A program made the translations under genes and the position numbers. From Pseudomonadota bacterium (GTDB lineage Bacteria; Pseudomonadota; Gammaproteobacteria; Steroidobacterales; Steroidobacteraceae): a DNA stretch of 64,000 nucleotides. The stretch lies in assembly GCA_023391815.1 (NCBI GenBank), contig JAEWAF010000097.1:1-64000 (forward strand), given 5' to 3'. Position 1 is the first letter of the stretch. The number at the start of each line of letters is the position of its first letter. The notes beneath the pieces were generated by a model that made no database searches, was not told where the DNA came from, and saw only the letters and a program-made list of their open reading frames with translations. Of the stretch, positions 25,614 through 34,732 are shown piece after piece.

Positions 25614-26375
25614 ATGAGCGCTCAACCCTTTGTGACCGAACGCGCGGTGCCACAACGTCGTGTGCTGGCCGCGCGGCTGGAACCATTCGACTCGTACTGG
25701 CAAGCGCCCGCCAACATCGAAGCAGGTTACGAGTCGTTCGCGGCCTATTACCGCGCCAATTATCTTTCGCACCTGCCGGCGGACAAGAACACCAGAATCC
25801 TGGTGGTGAGCTGCGGCCCGGGCTATCTGGTCAATGTGCTGGCACAGGCGGGCTACAAATCCGTGGTGGGCATCGATTCGGATCCGGCGAAGGTCGAGCA
25901 TGCGCGTCGGCGCAACTTGCCGTGCCAGGCGGCCGAAGCGTTTCCCTTTCTCGAACAATGTCGCGGCGAGTTCGACGTCATCATTCCCGAGCAGGAGCTG
26001 AATCATCTCACTCATGAGGAGACGATCGAGTTCCTGCGCCTGTGCCACGCGGCGCTAAGGCCGCAGGGTCGAGTGATCGTGTATGCGATGAATGGCGCCA
26101 ATCCGTTCGTCGGCGCTGAAAACCTTGCTCACAACATTGACCATTTTTACATCGTCACGGAATACAGCCTGGGTCAGCTGTTGCAGCTCGGGGGCTTCCG
26201 CGACATCAAGCCGTTCGCGCTGAAGCTGTATGTGTTCTGGAAGAATCCGCTGAATTACGTGGGGCTGGCCGTGACCAGCGTATTGGAGTTCTTGATGCGG
26301 ATTCTGTTCAGGATGTACGGCAAGAAAGTGAACGTGCTGAGCAAGAAAGTCGCTGCGGTGGCGATCCGCGGCTAG
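25614..26375 (+). CDS. Class I SAM-dependent methyltransferase
   Basis: A 253-aa methyltransferase. The SAM-binding motif I reads VVSCGPGYLVNVLAQAG at about residues 62-78, followed by the acidic motif II GIDSDPAK. EFDVIIPEQELNHL is the motif IV region. The C-terminal third is hydrophobic and aromatic (NPLNYVGLAVTSVLEFLM) and could associate with the membrane. GGGGA about ten bases upstream supports the ATG at 25614. It probably methylates an EPS sugar or lipid intermediate; the exact acceptor is unknown. Its 3' end is only 8 bases from the convergent kinase gene. Confidence 0.85.
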   Translation: MSAQPFVTERAVPQRRVLAARLEPFDSYWQAPANIEAGYESFAAYYRANYLSHLPADKNTRILVVSCGPGYLVNVLAQAGYKSVVGIDSDPAKVEHARRRNLPCQAAEAFPFLEQCRGEFDVIIPEQELNHLTHEETIEFLRLCHAALRPQGRVIVYAMNGANPFVGAENLAHNIDHFYIVTEYSLGQLLQLGGFRDIKPFALKLYVFWKNPLNYVGLAVTSVLEFLMRILFRMYGKKVNVLSKKVAAVAIRG

Positions 26376-26383
26376 GGAAAGAA

Positions 26384-28390
26384 TCAGTCGTCGTCGCGGA
26401 TAACCGCTTGGGCGCGACCGATCTTGCCGATGCGCGCCCGATTGGGCGCGCTCAGTTCCACATAAAACGTTTCATCCGGTTCTTTCAGCAGATCGTTACG
26501 GAGCGGCACATAGATGGCCCGTTGGGCCTGGCCGTCCGCGAACGTCACCGTGCCTCCGGCGTCGGACGCAAAATCGATGCCTGCATCGGCCGTCCCGCTC
26601 AGCGCTCGCCAGCTGACACTCACACGACCCGTCAATGGCTGCGATCGCTTGATCAGAAAAACGGCGGCGACCGACGACTCGCTGGTCACGACGCGCGAGG
26701 ACTCGAACGAGATCTCGCTCATCGGTGCCGCGGCCGGCTTCGGCCTGCTGACAGCCGCGGCGGGAGCGGCGGCTGTGACCGGATCTGAAGTCGCGGCGGC
26801 GGGCGTCGTTGGCTCCGTCGTGCTCTCCGGCACCGATTCGGTCGGCGCAGCCTGTTCCGCTTCGGGTGGCTTAGCGGCCACGGGGGCGGGCGCAGGAGGT
26901 AACGACGTCGTCGTGGGCACGAGCGACGGGGTCGGTCCATCGTCCGCCGAGTTGTGCCGCTGAAACGCGAAGTACGTGACCACCAACGCGCACGCGATGA
27001 ACGCGAAGAACCCCCAGCTGCGCTGCTTGGGCATCAGATCTGCGGGTAATTCGGCGGGCACAACTTCCTCGGGATCGACATGGATGGGTGCCGGTGCCGC
27101 GAGCACCGGTTGCTCGGGAGTCAGGCGTGTCAGCAGATCCTCGACGCTGTCCGGGCGCTGCTCGCGTTTCCATGAAAGCGCCGAGAGCAGAGAGAGCCAT
27201 TGGGAGGTCGAGAGGTTCCATGCCCGCGGCGGAATCTTCCCTTCGTCGCGTGCCTGCAACGAAGATTGCCGGCCGAATGGGTGCTGGCCGGTAAGGAGCT
27301 CGTACGCCACGCAAGCAAAACTGAACACATCGTCGCGCCGATCGGGAGTTTCGCCGCTGAGCACTTCCGGGCTTGCATACGTCGGCGTGCCGGCCGGAAT
27401 GCGCGAGTCGCTGAGGCTCGGGCCGGCGGCGGTGCCGAAGTCGACGATGCGCACGCCTTCCTCGGGCGTGATGAAAACATTGCCGGGTTTGAAATCGCCG
27501 TGCACGACGTTCTGGCTGTGTGCGTAATTCAGCGCCTCGGCGCATTGACGCAGCACTTTGTAAGCCAGCGAGATCGGCATCATGGTCCAGTCACGCAGCA
27601 TCTGCGACAGCAGCTTGCCCTGGACCAGTTCCATGGTCATGAAACAGCGCCCTTCATCCTCGTGCAGCTCGAGCACGCGCACGATGCTCGGATGTGACAG
27701 CAGCTTCGCATGATCGAACTCGTGCTTGAGTCGCTTGGCCGCGCGTTCGGGATTGCCCAGCTCGGGTCGCGGCGTTTTGATGGCGACCTGCATGTTCGGC
27801 GCGGTGCCTTTGGCGGACAGCATGTCGCGCGCACGAAAGACGATGGCGGTGCCGCCGCAGCCGATGACTTGTTCCAGCAGGTATCGATCGCAGAGTACTT
27901 TGCCAGGCGCGAGCGCCGCCGGTCGCTGTGATTCGATGGGCTTCAGCGCCGCCGGTTTGCGCGGCACCGGGGTCGGCGCGAGCTTCACGTTCTCGCGCGA
28001 CACATCGTCCGTGACATCGAGCACAGGCGGCGTGGATTTGTTCTCCACCACGGGAGCGACCGGTCGCGCCGGTATGTCGACGGTAGCGGGGCCGGAGCTG
28101 GCAGGCGCGGACACGAACGGCTCGCGACGACCGGCGAAAGGCGAGGGCATGCGCACAGTCGCATCGATCGCGGGCTCGGCATCGCGGGCGATGGTCTCTC
28201 GACGCGGCTCTTCAACCGGCGCGACGTGCGCATCGGTGGGAACGATGTCGACGGTGGCCGGCTCCAGATCCGCCGTGAATTCCTCGTGCACGTCGGCGGT
28301 CGAATCCAGATCCGCGCCCGGCGGACGCTGAAACGCTTGCCGCTGCCGCCAATGGCGGGAACGAAAGGAGCCGTGAAAGTTTGCTGACAT
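26384..28390 (-). CDS. Ser/Thr protein kinase with periplasmic Calx-beta domain
   Basis: A 668-aa bitopic kinase. An acidic, Pro-rich N-terminal region of about 165 aa precedes a Hanks-type kinase domain: glycine loop VIGCGGTAIVFRARD, Lys in VAIKTPRPE, catalytic loop HGDFKPGNVF (HGD replaces HRD, so an RD-lacking kinase), and DFG. One transmembrane helix (WGFFAFIACALVVTYFAF) lies around 455-473. After a Pro/Ala linker comes a Calx-beta domain ending EPDETFYVELSAPNRARIG, which in this family binds Ca2+ through acidic residues. It may sense extracytoplasmic Ca2+ or polymer. The ATG at 28390 follows the epimerase stop by 5 bases. Confidence 0.88.
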   Translation of the reverse strand: MSANFHGSFRSRHWRQRQAFQRPPGADLDSTADVHEEFTADLEPATVDIVPTDAHVAPVEEPRRETIARDAEPAIDATVRMPSPFAGRREPFVSAPASSGPATVDIPARPVAPVVENKSTPPVLDVTDDVSRENVKLAPTPVPRKPAALKPIESQRPAALAPGKVLCDRYLLEQVIGCGGTAIVFRARDMLSAKGTAPNMQVAIKTPRPELGNPERAAKRLKHEFDHAKLLSHPSIVRVLELHEDEGRCFMTMELVQGKLLSQMLRDWTMMPISLAYKVLRQCAEALNYAHSQNVVHGDFKPGNVFITPEEGVRIVDFGTAAGPSLSDSRIPAGTPTYASPEVLSGETPDRRDDVFSFACVAYELLTGQHPFGRQSSLQARDEGKIPPRAWNLSTSQWLSLLSALSWKREQRPDSVEDLLTRLTPEQPVLAAPAPIHVDPEEVVPAELPADLMPKQRSWGFFAFIACALVVTYFAFQRHNSADDGPTPSLVPTTTSLPPAPAPVAAKPPEAEQAAPTESVPESTTEPTTPAAATSDPVTAAAPAAAVSRPKPAAAPMSEISFESSRVVTSESSVAAVFLIKRSQPLTGRVSVSWRALSGTADAGIDFASDAGGTVTFADGQAQRAIYVPLRNDLLKEPDETFYVELSAPNRARIGKIGRAQAVIRDDD

Positions 28391-28395
28391 AGTTC

Positions 28396-29457
28396 TCAAG
28401 CCGATTGTCGATCGGCGACCTCCGTGACTGTCGGGCGCGGCAACAGGCCGCGCGCCCGATACCAGCTGACGGTGTCGGCCGCCCCGGTGCGGAAATCGAT
28501 CGCCGGTTGGAAACCCAGCAGCGACTGTGCACGGGTCGTGGAAAATACGAAAGACTTACGAAAGAAATCCAGTCGCCGGCTGTGCAAGGGTGGCGCGATA
28601 TGTAACGGCGGCAACGTGGCCTCCATGACGCTCGCGGCGGCGATGAACGGCCACAGCGGCACTTTCAGGCGCGGCGGCTTGCGATCCAGCACGTTCGCGA
28701 TCTGCCGCACCATCTCGTCGGTGGTCATGATCTCACCGCCGGCGAACACGAATTTCTCGCCCACGGCCTTGGGGTGTTGTGAAGCGAGCAGCAGGCCACG
28801 AGCCAGATCGTCGACGTGAATGCATTGCCGCCGGTTGGTGCCGCTGCCGATCATGAAGAAGTGGCCACGCGCGATACTGCGGAACAGCTTGAGCAATCGA
28901 CCATCGCCCGGCCCGTAGGTCTCGGCGATCCGCACGATGCAGGTTTCGAAGTGCGTCGCGAACGATTGCACTATGCCTTCGGCCTCGACCTTGGTGCGAG
29001 TATAGGCATTCTGCGGACGCAGCGGACTGTCTTCGTCCAGCAACGATTCGCTCGCTTCGCCGTAAACGCCTATGGTGCTGCCATAGACGAAGCGGCGGAC
29101 GTTGTGGTCGCGACACGCGCTCAGCAACGTACGCACGGCATCCACGTTGACGGCGCGAAAATAGCTCTCGGGCATCTCCGCCTCGTGTTGAGCGGCGGCG
29201 AGATGAATCACTGTATCGCGCCCTTGCAGCAGTCGATCGACCAACGCCGGATCCTGCAGCACGCCCGCTTCGACGCGGACGCCGGCGGCGCGCAAGTCGC
29301 GCAGCCGTTCGTTCTCTATATCCAGCTCGGCACGGCCAGTGGCCAGGACATCGATGCCGAGATTGTGGGCGCGTAACGCGAGTCGCGAGCCGATGAAGCC
29401 CGTGGCTCCGGTTACGAGCAGTTTCTGGGGAGAAGTTGAATTCGGGAATGAAGTCAT
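28396..29457 (-). CDS. NAD-dependent sugar epimerase/dehydratase (SDR family)
   Basis: A 353-aa extended short-chain dehydrogenase. Rossmann motif GATGFIG lies at about 17-23. The catalytic Tyr-x3-Lys is in NAYTRTKVEAE, and the Ser/Thr of the triad precedes it in YGSTIGVYG. Such enzymes act on nucleotide sugars, but UDP-galactose, dTDP-sugar or uronate specificity cannot be read from the motifs. It overlaps the glycerol-3-phosphate dehydrogenase gene by 4 bases and lies 5 bases before the kinase gene, so the three form one operon. Confidence 0.9.
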   Translation of the reverse strand: MTSFPNSTSPQKLLVTGATGFIGSRLALRAHNLGIDVLATGRAELDIENERLRDLRAAGVRVEAGVLQDPALVDRLLQGRDTVIHLAAAQHEAEMPESYFRAVNVDAVRTLLSACRDHNVRRFVYGSTIGVYGEASESLLDEDSPLRPQNAYTRTKVEAEGIVQSFATHFETCIVRIAETYGPGDGRLLKLFRSIARGHFFMIGSGTNRRQCIHVDDLARGLLLASQHPKAVGEKFVFAGGEIMTTDEMVRQIANVLDRKPPRLKVPLWPFIAAASVMEATLPPLHIAPPLHSRRLDFFRKSFVFSTTRAQSLLGFQPAIDFRTGAADTVSWYRARGLLPRPTVTEVADRQSA

Positions 29458-31247
29458 GCAGTCGCTCTTACCGTGGTTTCTGCAAGCATCGCGCCATGAC
29501 TCGACGATGCAGTCGCACTGGCGCCGTCAACAGTCGTTCGATGCGCCGCTCGATCTGATGCAACCTTCGAGCTGGAGTCGCGCGCTAAATGCCTTTGCAG
29601 AGTGTGTTCCGTCGTGGCGATCTCCTGATGCAAACGCTCGGCTGACCACGACAACAGCCGGCCCATCTCAGCCGCGGTGGCGAGCAATGCTGCCCGGCCT
29701 GGATGCGAGCCGGCGCCAAGATCCGTCCGGCGCATAACAACGTCGTCCAGATGCACGGCCATTTCATGGCTCACCGCGTAGCGAACTTCGGCGGTGAGCG
29801 TGCCGGTGCCCGGAATGTTCGCGACGGTGGCATTGCTGCCTTCGTTGAGCACGGCGCGATAGTGGGTGCCGTGACTGCGCACCAGCGCTTGCATGCTGTT
29901 GATCCCGATGCCCGGCGGGGCTGTGCGGCAGGCATCGGCTGCGAAGCTCGCGAAGTTTTCGATCTCGCCGCCGGGCAGTGGAATCCGCTCGGTCGCTGGC
30001 GCGGCGGGCGCACGCTCGGCTTGTTTCAACAGCAGATCGACCGCACGGGCCGCATCGACACGAGCCATCGTGAAGCGGATGCCGACCAGACTCACCAGCC
30101 CGCTCACGTTGTGAGTATGGCGATGGTCGACCAGCCGCGACTCCTTGCCGAAGCTCAGCTCGGTGGCGGTCGCGGTTTCGCCGAACGGTACCAGGCCACA
30201 ATGCGCGAAGCTCACTTCTTCGGGCTTCAGCTGCAGCGTCGGGTAGACGGTGTTGATCTCGGCCATCCATTCCTCGATCTCTTCCGGCATCACGCGGGCG
30301 CGATCCGGAAATTCCGGGAATAGCTTGTGCCACACGCCGAGCAGAGTCTTGTCGCGCCAGGGCGCCGCAAACAGATGGCGCGTCTGGCGACCGAGCAGGG
30401 CGTCCTTGTCGCGGCTCAAGCCTTGGATGGCGATGCCGTGCGACGAAGAGGGCGCGCGATTGATGATGAAGTAGGCGTCGCGCGAGAACGGCAGCCGCTT
30501 CGGGCTGCCAAAATGCGCGATATCGTTTTGCAAATAGTCGGCCCAGGGGCCGGCTGCATTCAGCGTCAGGCGAGCGCGCACGTCGAACTCTTCGCCGGTG
30601 AGCTGGTCACGCACCCGGACGCCGCGCACGCTGTTGCCCGACCACAGAAAGCGAAGCGCTTCGAGGTAATTGCAAACATCGGCACCGGCGGCCTGCGCGC
30701 CCTTGACGAAGGCGAGCACCAGCCGGGCGGCGTTATACATCTGGCCGTCCTCGAACACGACCGCGCCGCTCAGGTCGGGCGTCTGTAAATGAGGAAACAT
30801 CCGCAGCACTTCATCGCGGGAAAGCAGCCGCGTATTGCCGATCTTACGATCGGGATCACGAATGCCGCGATTGCGGTCCAGCGTGAGCAGGTCGTATACG
30901 CGTGCTCCGGTACCCAGAAATGCTTTGCCGCTGCGGCCATGCCCATACGTGGGAATGGCGATCGGCAACGGGCTGACCAGATGGGGAGCGATTCGCAACA
31001 GCGCCGATCTCTCATGGCACGAGGCTCGCAGCCGAGGCAGGTCCGCATGCTGCAAATAACGAATTCCGCCATGGACCATCTTGAAACATTCGGCCGACGC
31101 GCCGCCGCCGAAATCGTTGCGCTCGATCAGCACGGTCCTGAGGCCACGCAAGGCGGCGTCGCGCGCGGCGGCCGCACCGAAGGCGCCGCCGCCGATGATG
31201 AGCAAGTCGTATTCCTGTCGCGCCAGAGTCGCTGTTGTACGTTGCAT
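29454..31247 (-). CDS. FAD-dependent glycerol-3-phosphate dehydrogenase-like protein (GlpD/GlpA family)
   Basis: A 597-aa flavoprotein that converts sn-glycerol 3-phosphate to dihydroxyacetone phosphate at the inner membrane in this family. The FAD-binding dinucleotide motif DLLIIGGGAFGAAAARDAALRG is at the N terminus. GGIRYLQ and AGPWAD are family motifs, and the C-terminal domain follows. The ATG at 31247 places the FAD motif about 14 residues in; a longer frame to 31352 lacks support. There is no glpF or glpK nearby, and the first place in an operon with an epimerase and a kinase is unusual. It could be a glycerol-phosphate link to the EPS or a relative acting on another substrate. Confidence 0.85.
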   Translation of the reverse strand: MQRTTATLARQEYDLLIIGGGAFGAAAARDAALRGLRTVLIERNDFGGGASAECFKMVHGGIRYLQHADLPRLRASCHERSALLRIAPHLVSPLPIAIPTYGHGRSGKAFLGTGARVYDLLTLDRNRGIRDPDRKIGNTRLLSRDEVLRMFPHLQTPDLSGAVVFEDGQMYNAARLVLAFVKGAQAAGADVCNYLEALRFLWSGNSVRGVRVRDQLTGEEFDVRARLTLNAAGPWADYLQNDIAHFGSPKRLPFSRDAYFIINRAPSSSHGIAIQGLSRDKDALLGRQTRHLFAAPWRDKTLLGVWHKLFPEFPDRARVMPEEIEEWMAEINTVYPTLQLKPEEVSFAHCGLVPFGETATATELSFGKESRLVDHRHTHNVSGLVSLVGIRFTMARVDAARAVDLLLKQAERAPAAPATERIPLPGGEIENFASFAADACRTAPPGIGINSMQALVRSHGTHYRAVLNEGSNATVANIPGTGTLTAEVRYAVSHEMAVHLDDVVMRRTDLGAGSHPGRAALLATAAEMGRLLSWSAERLHQEIATTEHTLQRHLARDSSSKVASDRAAHRTTVDGASATASSSHGAMLAETTVRATA

Positions 31248-31285
31248 CCGAGATCTACTCGAGGTGTTCAGCCCCAACGCTTGCG

Positions 31286-31301
31286 ATGCACTTTCGGTGC
31301 C
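31286..31301 (-). promoter_or_regulatory. Sigma-54-like (-24/-12) site P6, glpD-epimerase-kinase operon
   Basis: The minus strand reads CGGCACCGAAAGTGCA, with GG and GC at the correct 10-base spacing and GGCAC intact; the -12 half has GTGC instead of TTGC. The predicted start near 31275 gives a 28-base leader before the ATG at 31247. The remaining gap (31302-31593) holds TTGTAACTTTT at 31474-31484 and no gene I can support; I see no convincing promoter for the plus-strand lyase gene. Confidence 0.5.
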
Positions 31302-31593
31302 GACCGCGCAGGGAAAATTTGGGCACGCCTGACTGCCCGTTGCGACAGGCACGGATGGCCCGTTTGCGAAGCCGACTACTGTCGTCGTTCGAGCGCAGGG
31401 ATTCGACCTACGCCGACCCGGTACGGCTGGGCCGGGGTTCAGGGCTTAGCCGATGTAATCGTTGCAACGGGACTTGTAACTTTTCTCCCGAGTTGCTACG
31501 CGGCTCGCCCTTTTTTCTGTGCTGGAAATGCCTGGTGGTTGGCCGCTCTGGCTACGCGCCGCCGCTGAAACTCTTACTGGAGCAACGACGTTA

Positions 31594-32991
31594 ATGACTG
31601 CGAAGATTTCCGCCATGAAGCCAACCATTCGCCGACTCGCCGCCGCGGTGGCGCTCGCCTGCGGAATGGCGCCGCTTGCCAATGCTGTGCCGGTCATCCC
31701 GGGCGCCATCGGTCACGGCATCAACACGCCCGCCGGTCGCGGCGGCACGGTCATTCGGGTGACCAACACCAACTCCGACGGTGCCGGCTCGCTCAAGGCC
31801 TGCGTCGACGCGAGCGGCCCGCGCGTATGCGTGTTCGAAGTGTCCGGCACGATCAACTTGCCGGATGACCTCACCATCCGTAATCGCTATATCACGATCG
31901 CCGGTCAAACCGCGCCGTCGCCCGGCATCACGCTGCGCGGCTCGGGCTTGCTGATCAGAGCTTCCGACGTGCTGGTTCAGCACATTCGCGTTCGTCCGGG
32001 CGATGGCTCCGGCGGCGAGCCGCCGAGCAATCGCGACGGCCTGAAGATCGAAGCGCCGCCCGAGGCGCCGATCAGCAACGTGGTGGTCGATCACTGCACC
32101 TTCACCTGGTCGATCGACGAGATCGCCAGCGCCTGGCAGTACTGGAACAACATCAGCCTGATCAACAATATTTTCGCCGAGCCGCTGCATCAGTCCATTC
32201 ATCCCGAAGGCGCTCATGGCTTCGGCGTGCTGCTCGGACCGGTCGATGGCAACGCCACGCTGGCGGGCAATTTGCTCGCGAACATGGAATCGCGCAATCC
32301 CATGACTGCCGCCGGGCGCACCGTGATCGTGAACAATGTGATTTATAACTGGGCCAACACGGCCATCGATCTGCAGAGCCGCGGCCTGGTGACCCAGAAC
32401 TCGGTGGTCGGTAACGTGTTCCTGCGCGGTCCCGACACGCCGACCAGCCGCCCGCCGATCGGCTTCCGTGCCGACTCATCGACGCTGCGTCCGGGGGCGA
32501 AAGTGTTCCTGGCCGATAACCTGGCGCCGGGCGCGAGCAGCAGTGGCGATGCGTGGTCCTCGTCACTCGTGGGCGCGATCTACGGCTCGCTGACGGTGTC
32601 GAACTTCAAGTCGACGTCGCCGCTCGCCTGGCCGGCCACCATGACGACGCTGCCGACTTCGGACAACGTCGTGAAGGAGCACGTGCTGAAGTACGCAGGT
32701 GCTCGTCCGGCCGATCGTGATGCCGTCGACGCTCGCATCATCGCGCAGACACGCAATGGCACGGGCCGCATGATCAACTGCGTCGCGCCGAACGGCACGA
32801 CTCGTTGCGAACGAAACGGTGGCGGGTATCCGAACCTCGCCGTGAATCATCGTGCGCTGTCGCTACCGGCGAATCCGAACACGGTCACTGCCAGCGGCTA
32901 CACCAATCTCGAGTTGTGGCTGCATCGCATGGCAGCGGAAGTGGAAGGCCGCGCCGCCAGCTCCCCGCAGGCGCCGACGTTGAATCAGTAA
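31594..32991 (+). CDS. Secreted right-handed beta-helix protein, pectate-lyase-like
   Basis: A 465-aa exported protein. A signal peptide (MKPTIRRLAAAVALACG then PLANA) precedes a parallel beta-helix with the pattern NRYITIAGQTAPSPGITLRG, VVVDHCTFTWSIDE and ISLINNIFAEPL, as in PL1-type pectate lyases. VDHC and the surrounding acidic positions may bind Ca2+. In EPS loci such proteins usually cleave the polymer or release chains; here the substrate would contain uronic acids. The ATG at 31594 has a weak GGAG at distance; 31615 is an alternative. Confidence 0.85.
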   Translation: MTAKISAMKPTIRRLAAAVALACGMAPLANAVPVIPGAIGHGINTPAGRGGTVIRVTNTNSDGAGSLKACVDASGPRVCVFEVSGTINLPDDLTIRNRYITIAGQTAPSPGITLRGSGLLIRASDVLVQHIRVRPGDGSGGEPPSNRDGLKIEAPPEAPISNVVVDHCTFTWSIDEIASAWQYWNNISLINNIFAEPLHQSIHPEGAHGFGVLLGPVDGNATLAGNLLANMESRNPMTAAGRTVIVNNVIYNWANTAIDLQSRGLVTQNSVVGNVFLRGPDTPTSRPPIGFRADSSTLRPGAKVFLADNLAPGASSSGDAWSSSLVGAIYGSLTVSNFKSTSPLAWPATMTTLPTSDNVVKEHVLKYAGARPADRDAVDARIIAQTRNGTGRMINCVAPNGTTRCERNGGGYPNLAVNHRALSLPANPNTVTASGYTNLELWLHRMAAEVEGRAASSPQAPTLNQ

Positions 32992-33018
32992 CTTCTACAA
33001 GCCCGCCTTTGTAATTTC

Positions 33019-33049
33019 GGCGAGCCCGTGCGACAGCGCGGGCTTCGCC
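33019..33049 (+). terminator. Terminator-like hairpin after the lyase gene
   Basis: A 10-bp stem with one bulge (GGCGAGCCCG with CGGGCTTCGCC) and a 10-base loop, about 28 bases after the lyase stop codon. No T tract follows, so it may only stabilise the transcript end. A second perfect hairpin (GGCGCGGGAG, 8-base loop, CTCCCGCGCC; 33070-33097) lies between this and promoter P3. Confidence 0.5.
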
Positions 33050-33107
33050 GCCTCGCCAAACCCAGCAATGGCGCGGGAGTCAGTCGTCTCCCGCGCCGCC
33101 GCGTTCG

Positions 33108-33123
33108 TGGTACGCATCTTGCT
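33108..33123 (+). promoter_or_regulatory. Sigma-54 (-24/-12) promoter P3, UndP-sugar transferase operon
   Basis: TGGTACGCATCTTGCT differs from TGGCACG-N4-TTGCT at one position; GG is at 33109-33110 and GC at 33121-33122. The predicted start near 33134 leaves a ~52-base leader. The site is nearly identical to P4 (TGGTATGCAACTTGCT). Confidence 0.78.
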
Positions 33124-33185
33124 ATTACATATCGATAGGTCCTGGCGGCCGATCGAATGTTCTCAAGAGTTCGTGGATCCACCGA

Positions 33186-34718
33186 ATGAGCGCAGTTCCC
33201 GACAGCGCGGTCCGGAGCACAGTGAAGCTGACGGGCGCGCCGCAGCCGCGGCTGTCACAAGTAAAGCTTCCCGACACTCCGGCGCCTCAACAGACGGCGG
33301 CTTACGACATCACGCCGCCGCTGCTGTTCAAGCGTCAGTCGGCGCTGGCGGCGATTTATTTCTCGTTGCGCGCGACCGCTCCGGCCGCCGTGTCCATTCT
33401 TACTTTATATGTGCTGGCTGAGCTGACCGGCACCGCTTCCTCCGACTCTTTCAGCGCGGTGACCATCATCGTCACCATTCTGTCCATCACCTTGTTGCAA
33501 TCGGCGCGGACACCCGCGGCGGAATTGATTACGCCGCGAGCGGTGATCGTGCGCGGATTGTTGATTCGCTGGTCGGTGTTGCTGGCGGCGTTGCTGACGA
33601 TAGGTTACATCGCCGGCTATCCCCGCGCGTATTCGACGCCGGTGATCTTGATATGGGCAGTGGCGACGCCCGCGCTACTGATCCCCAGCATGCTCGTGCT
33701 CGATGAACTTGCCCGGCGTGTGCTCTGTCGTCCCAGCAACGGTCGCAAAGTGGTGTTCGCCGGTTATAACAACACCAGTCAGCAACTCGCCGAGCGGTTC
33801 TCCCGCCACGCCGAGCTGTGCATGCGGGTCCAGGGATTCTTCGACGACCGCAGCGCGCAGCGGCTCGACGCACGGGACAGCCAGAACCTGCTGGGTCCGT
33901 TGTCGCAGCTGCCCGAATACATCAAGCAAAACGACATCGACGTGATTTTCATCGCCTTGCCGTTACGGCACATCCGGCGTGTCCAGAATCTGCTCGACAA
34001 GCTCGGCGACACCACGGCCTCGCTGTATTACTTGCCCGATGTGCTGGTCTCCGATCAATTCCAGGCACGCACCGGAGAGATTCTCGGCGTGCCCGTCATC
34101 GCCATGCGCGAAAGCCCGTTCTACGGATATCAGGGCGCGGCCAAACGATTGATGGATCTGATCATCGCGTCGCTCGCGCTGATCGTTACCGCGCCGGTGC
34201 TGCTGACGATCGCCGTCGGGATCAAGCTCACCAGCAAGGGCCCGGTGCTGTTCCGGCAGCGGCGCTACGGTCTGGACGGTCGTGAAATCACCATCTACAA
34301 GTTTCGCACCATGACAGTTACCGAAGATGCGGGCTGGCTGAATCAAGCGAGTCGCAACGACGAGCGCGTCACCGCGCTCGGACGCATCCTGCGGCGCTGT
34401 TCGCTCGACGAAATGCCACAGCTCATCAACGTCCTGCAGGGACGCATGAGCCTGGTCGGCCCACGCCCGCACGCTGTCGGCCACAACGAAGCGTATCGGC
34501 GTCTGATCAAGGGCTACATGGTGCGTCACAAAGTGCCGCCGGGAATCACGGGACTGGCGCAAATCAGCGGCTTCCGAGGTCCGACGCCCCGCCTGCAGGA
34601 CATGCAGAGCCGGGTGCATTACGACCTGGAGTACCTGCGCAACTGGTCGCTGTGGCTGGACCTGAAGATCCTGGCGCTCACCGTCCCGAAACTATTCAAG
34701 ACCGACAAGGCTTACTAG
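33186..34718 (+). CDS. Undecaprenyl-phosphate sugar phosphotransferase (WcaJ/EpsB-like)
   Basis: A 510-aa polyisoprenyl-phosphate hexose-1-phosphate transferase that starts EPS repeat-unit synthesis on undecaprenyl phosphate. The N-terminal half has about four transmembrane helices followed by a CoA-binding-like Rossmann region (KVVFAGYNNTSQQLAERF). The C-terminal catalytic domain carries KRLMDLIIASLALIVTAP, KFRTM, RCSLDEMPQL and SLVGPRPHA, the conserved motifs of this family. It ends in LKILALTVPKLFKT. It is the first gene of a long plus-strand unit and follows promoter P3. Confidence 0.94.
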   Translation: MSAVPDSAVRSTVKLTGAPQPRLSQVKLPDTPAPQQTAAYDITPPLLFKRQSALAAIYFSLRATAPAAVSILTLYVLAELTGTASSDSFSAVTIIVTILSITLLQSARTPAAELITPRAVIVRGLLIRWSVLLAALLTIGYIAGYPRAYSTPVILIWAVATPALLIPSMLVLDELARRVLCRPSNGRKVVFAGYNNTSQQLAERFSRHAELCMRVQGFFDDRSAQRLDARDSQNLLGPLSQLPEYIKQNDIDVIFIALPLRHIRRVQNLLDKLGDTTASLYYLPDVLVSDQFQARTGEILGVPVIAMRESPFYGYQGAAKRLMDLIIASLALIVTAPVLLTIAVGIKLTSKGPVLFRQRRYGLDGREITIYKFRTMTVTEDAGWLNQASRNDERVTALGRILRRCSLDEMPQLINVLQGRMSLVGPRPHAVGHNEAYRRLIKGYMVRHKVPPGITGLAQISGFRGPTPRLQDMQSRVHYDLEYLRNWSLWLDLKILALTVPKLFKTDKAY

Positions 34719-34732
34719 GACCACTACTGAAA

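Noticed and set aside
31343..31361. GGGCACG-type sequence upstream of the lyase gene that resembles a sigma-54 site
   Set aside because: The GG to GC spacing is 11, not 10, bases, which is usually inactive, so no promoter is claimed.
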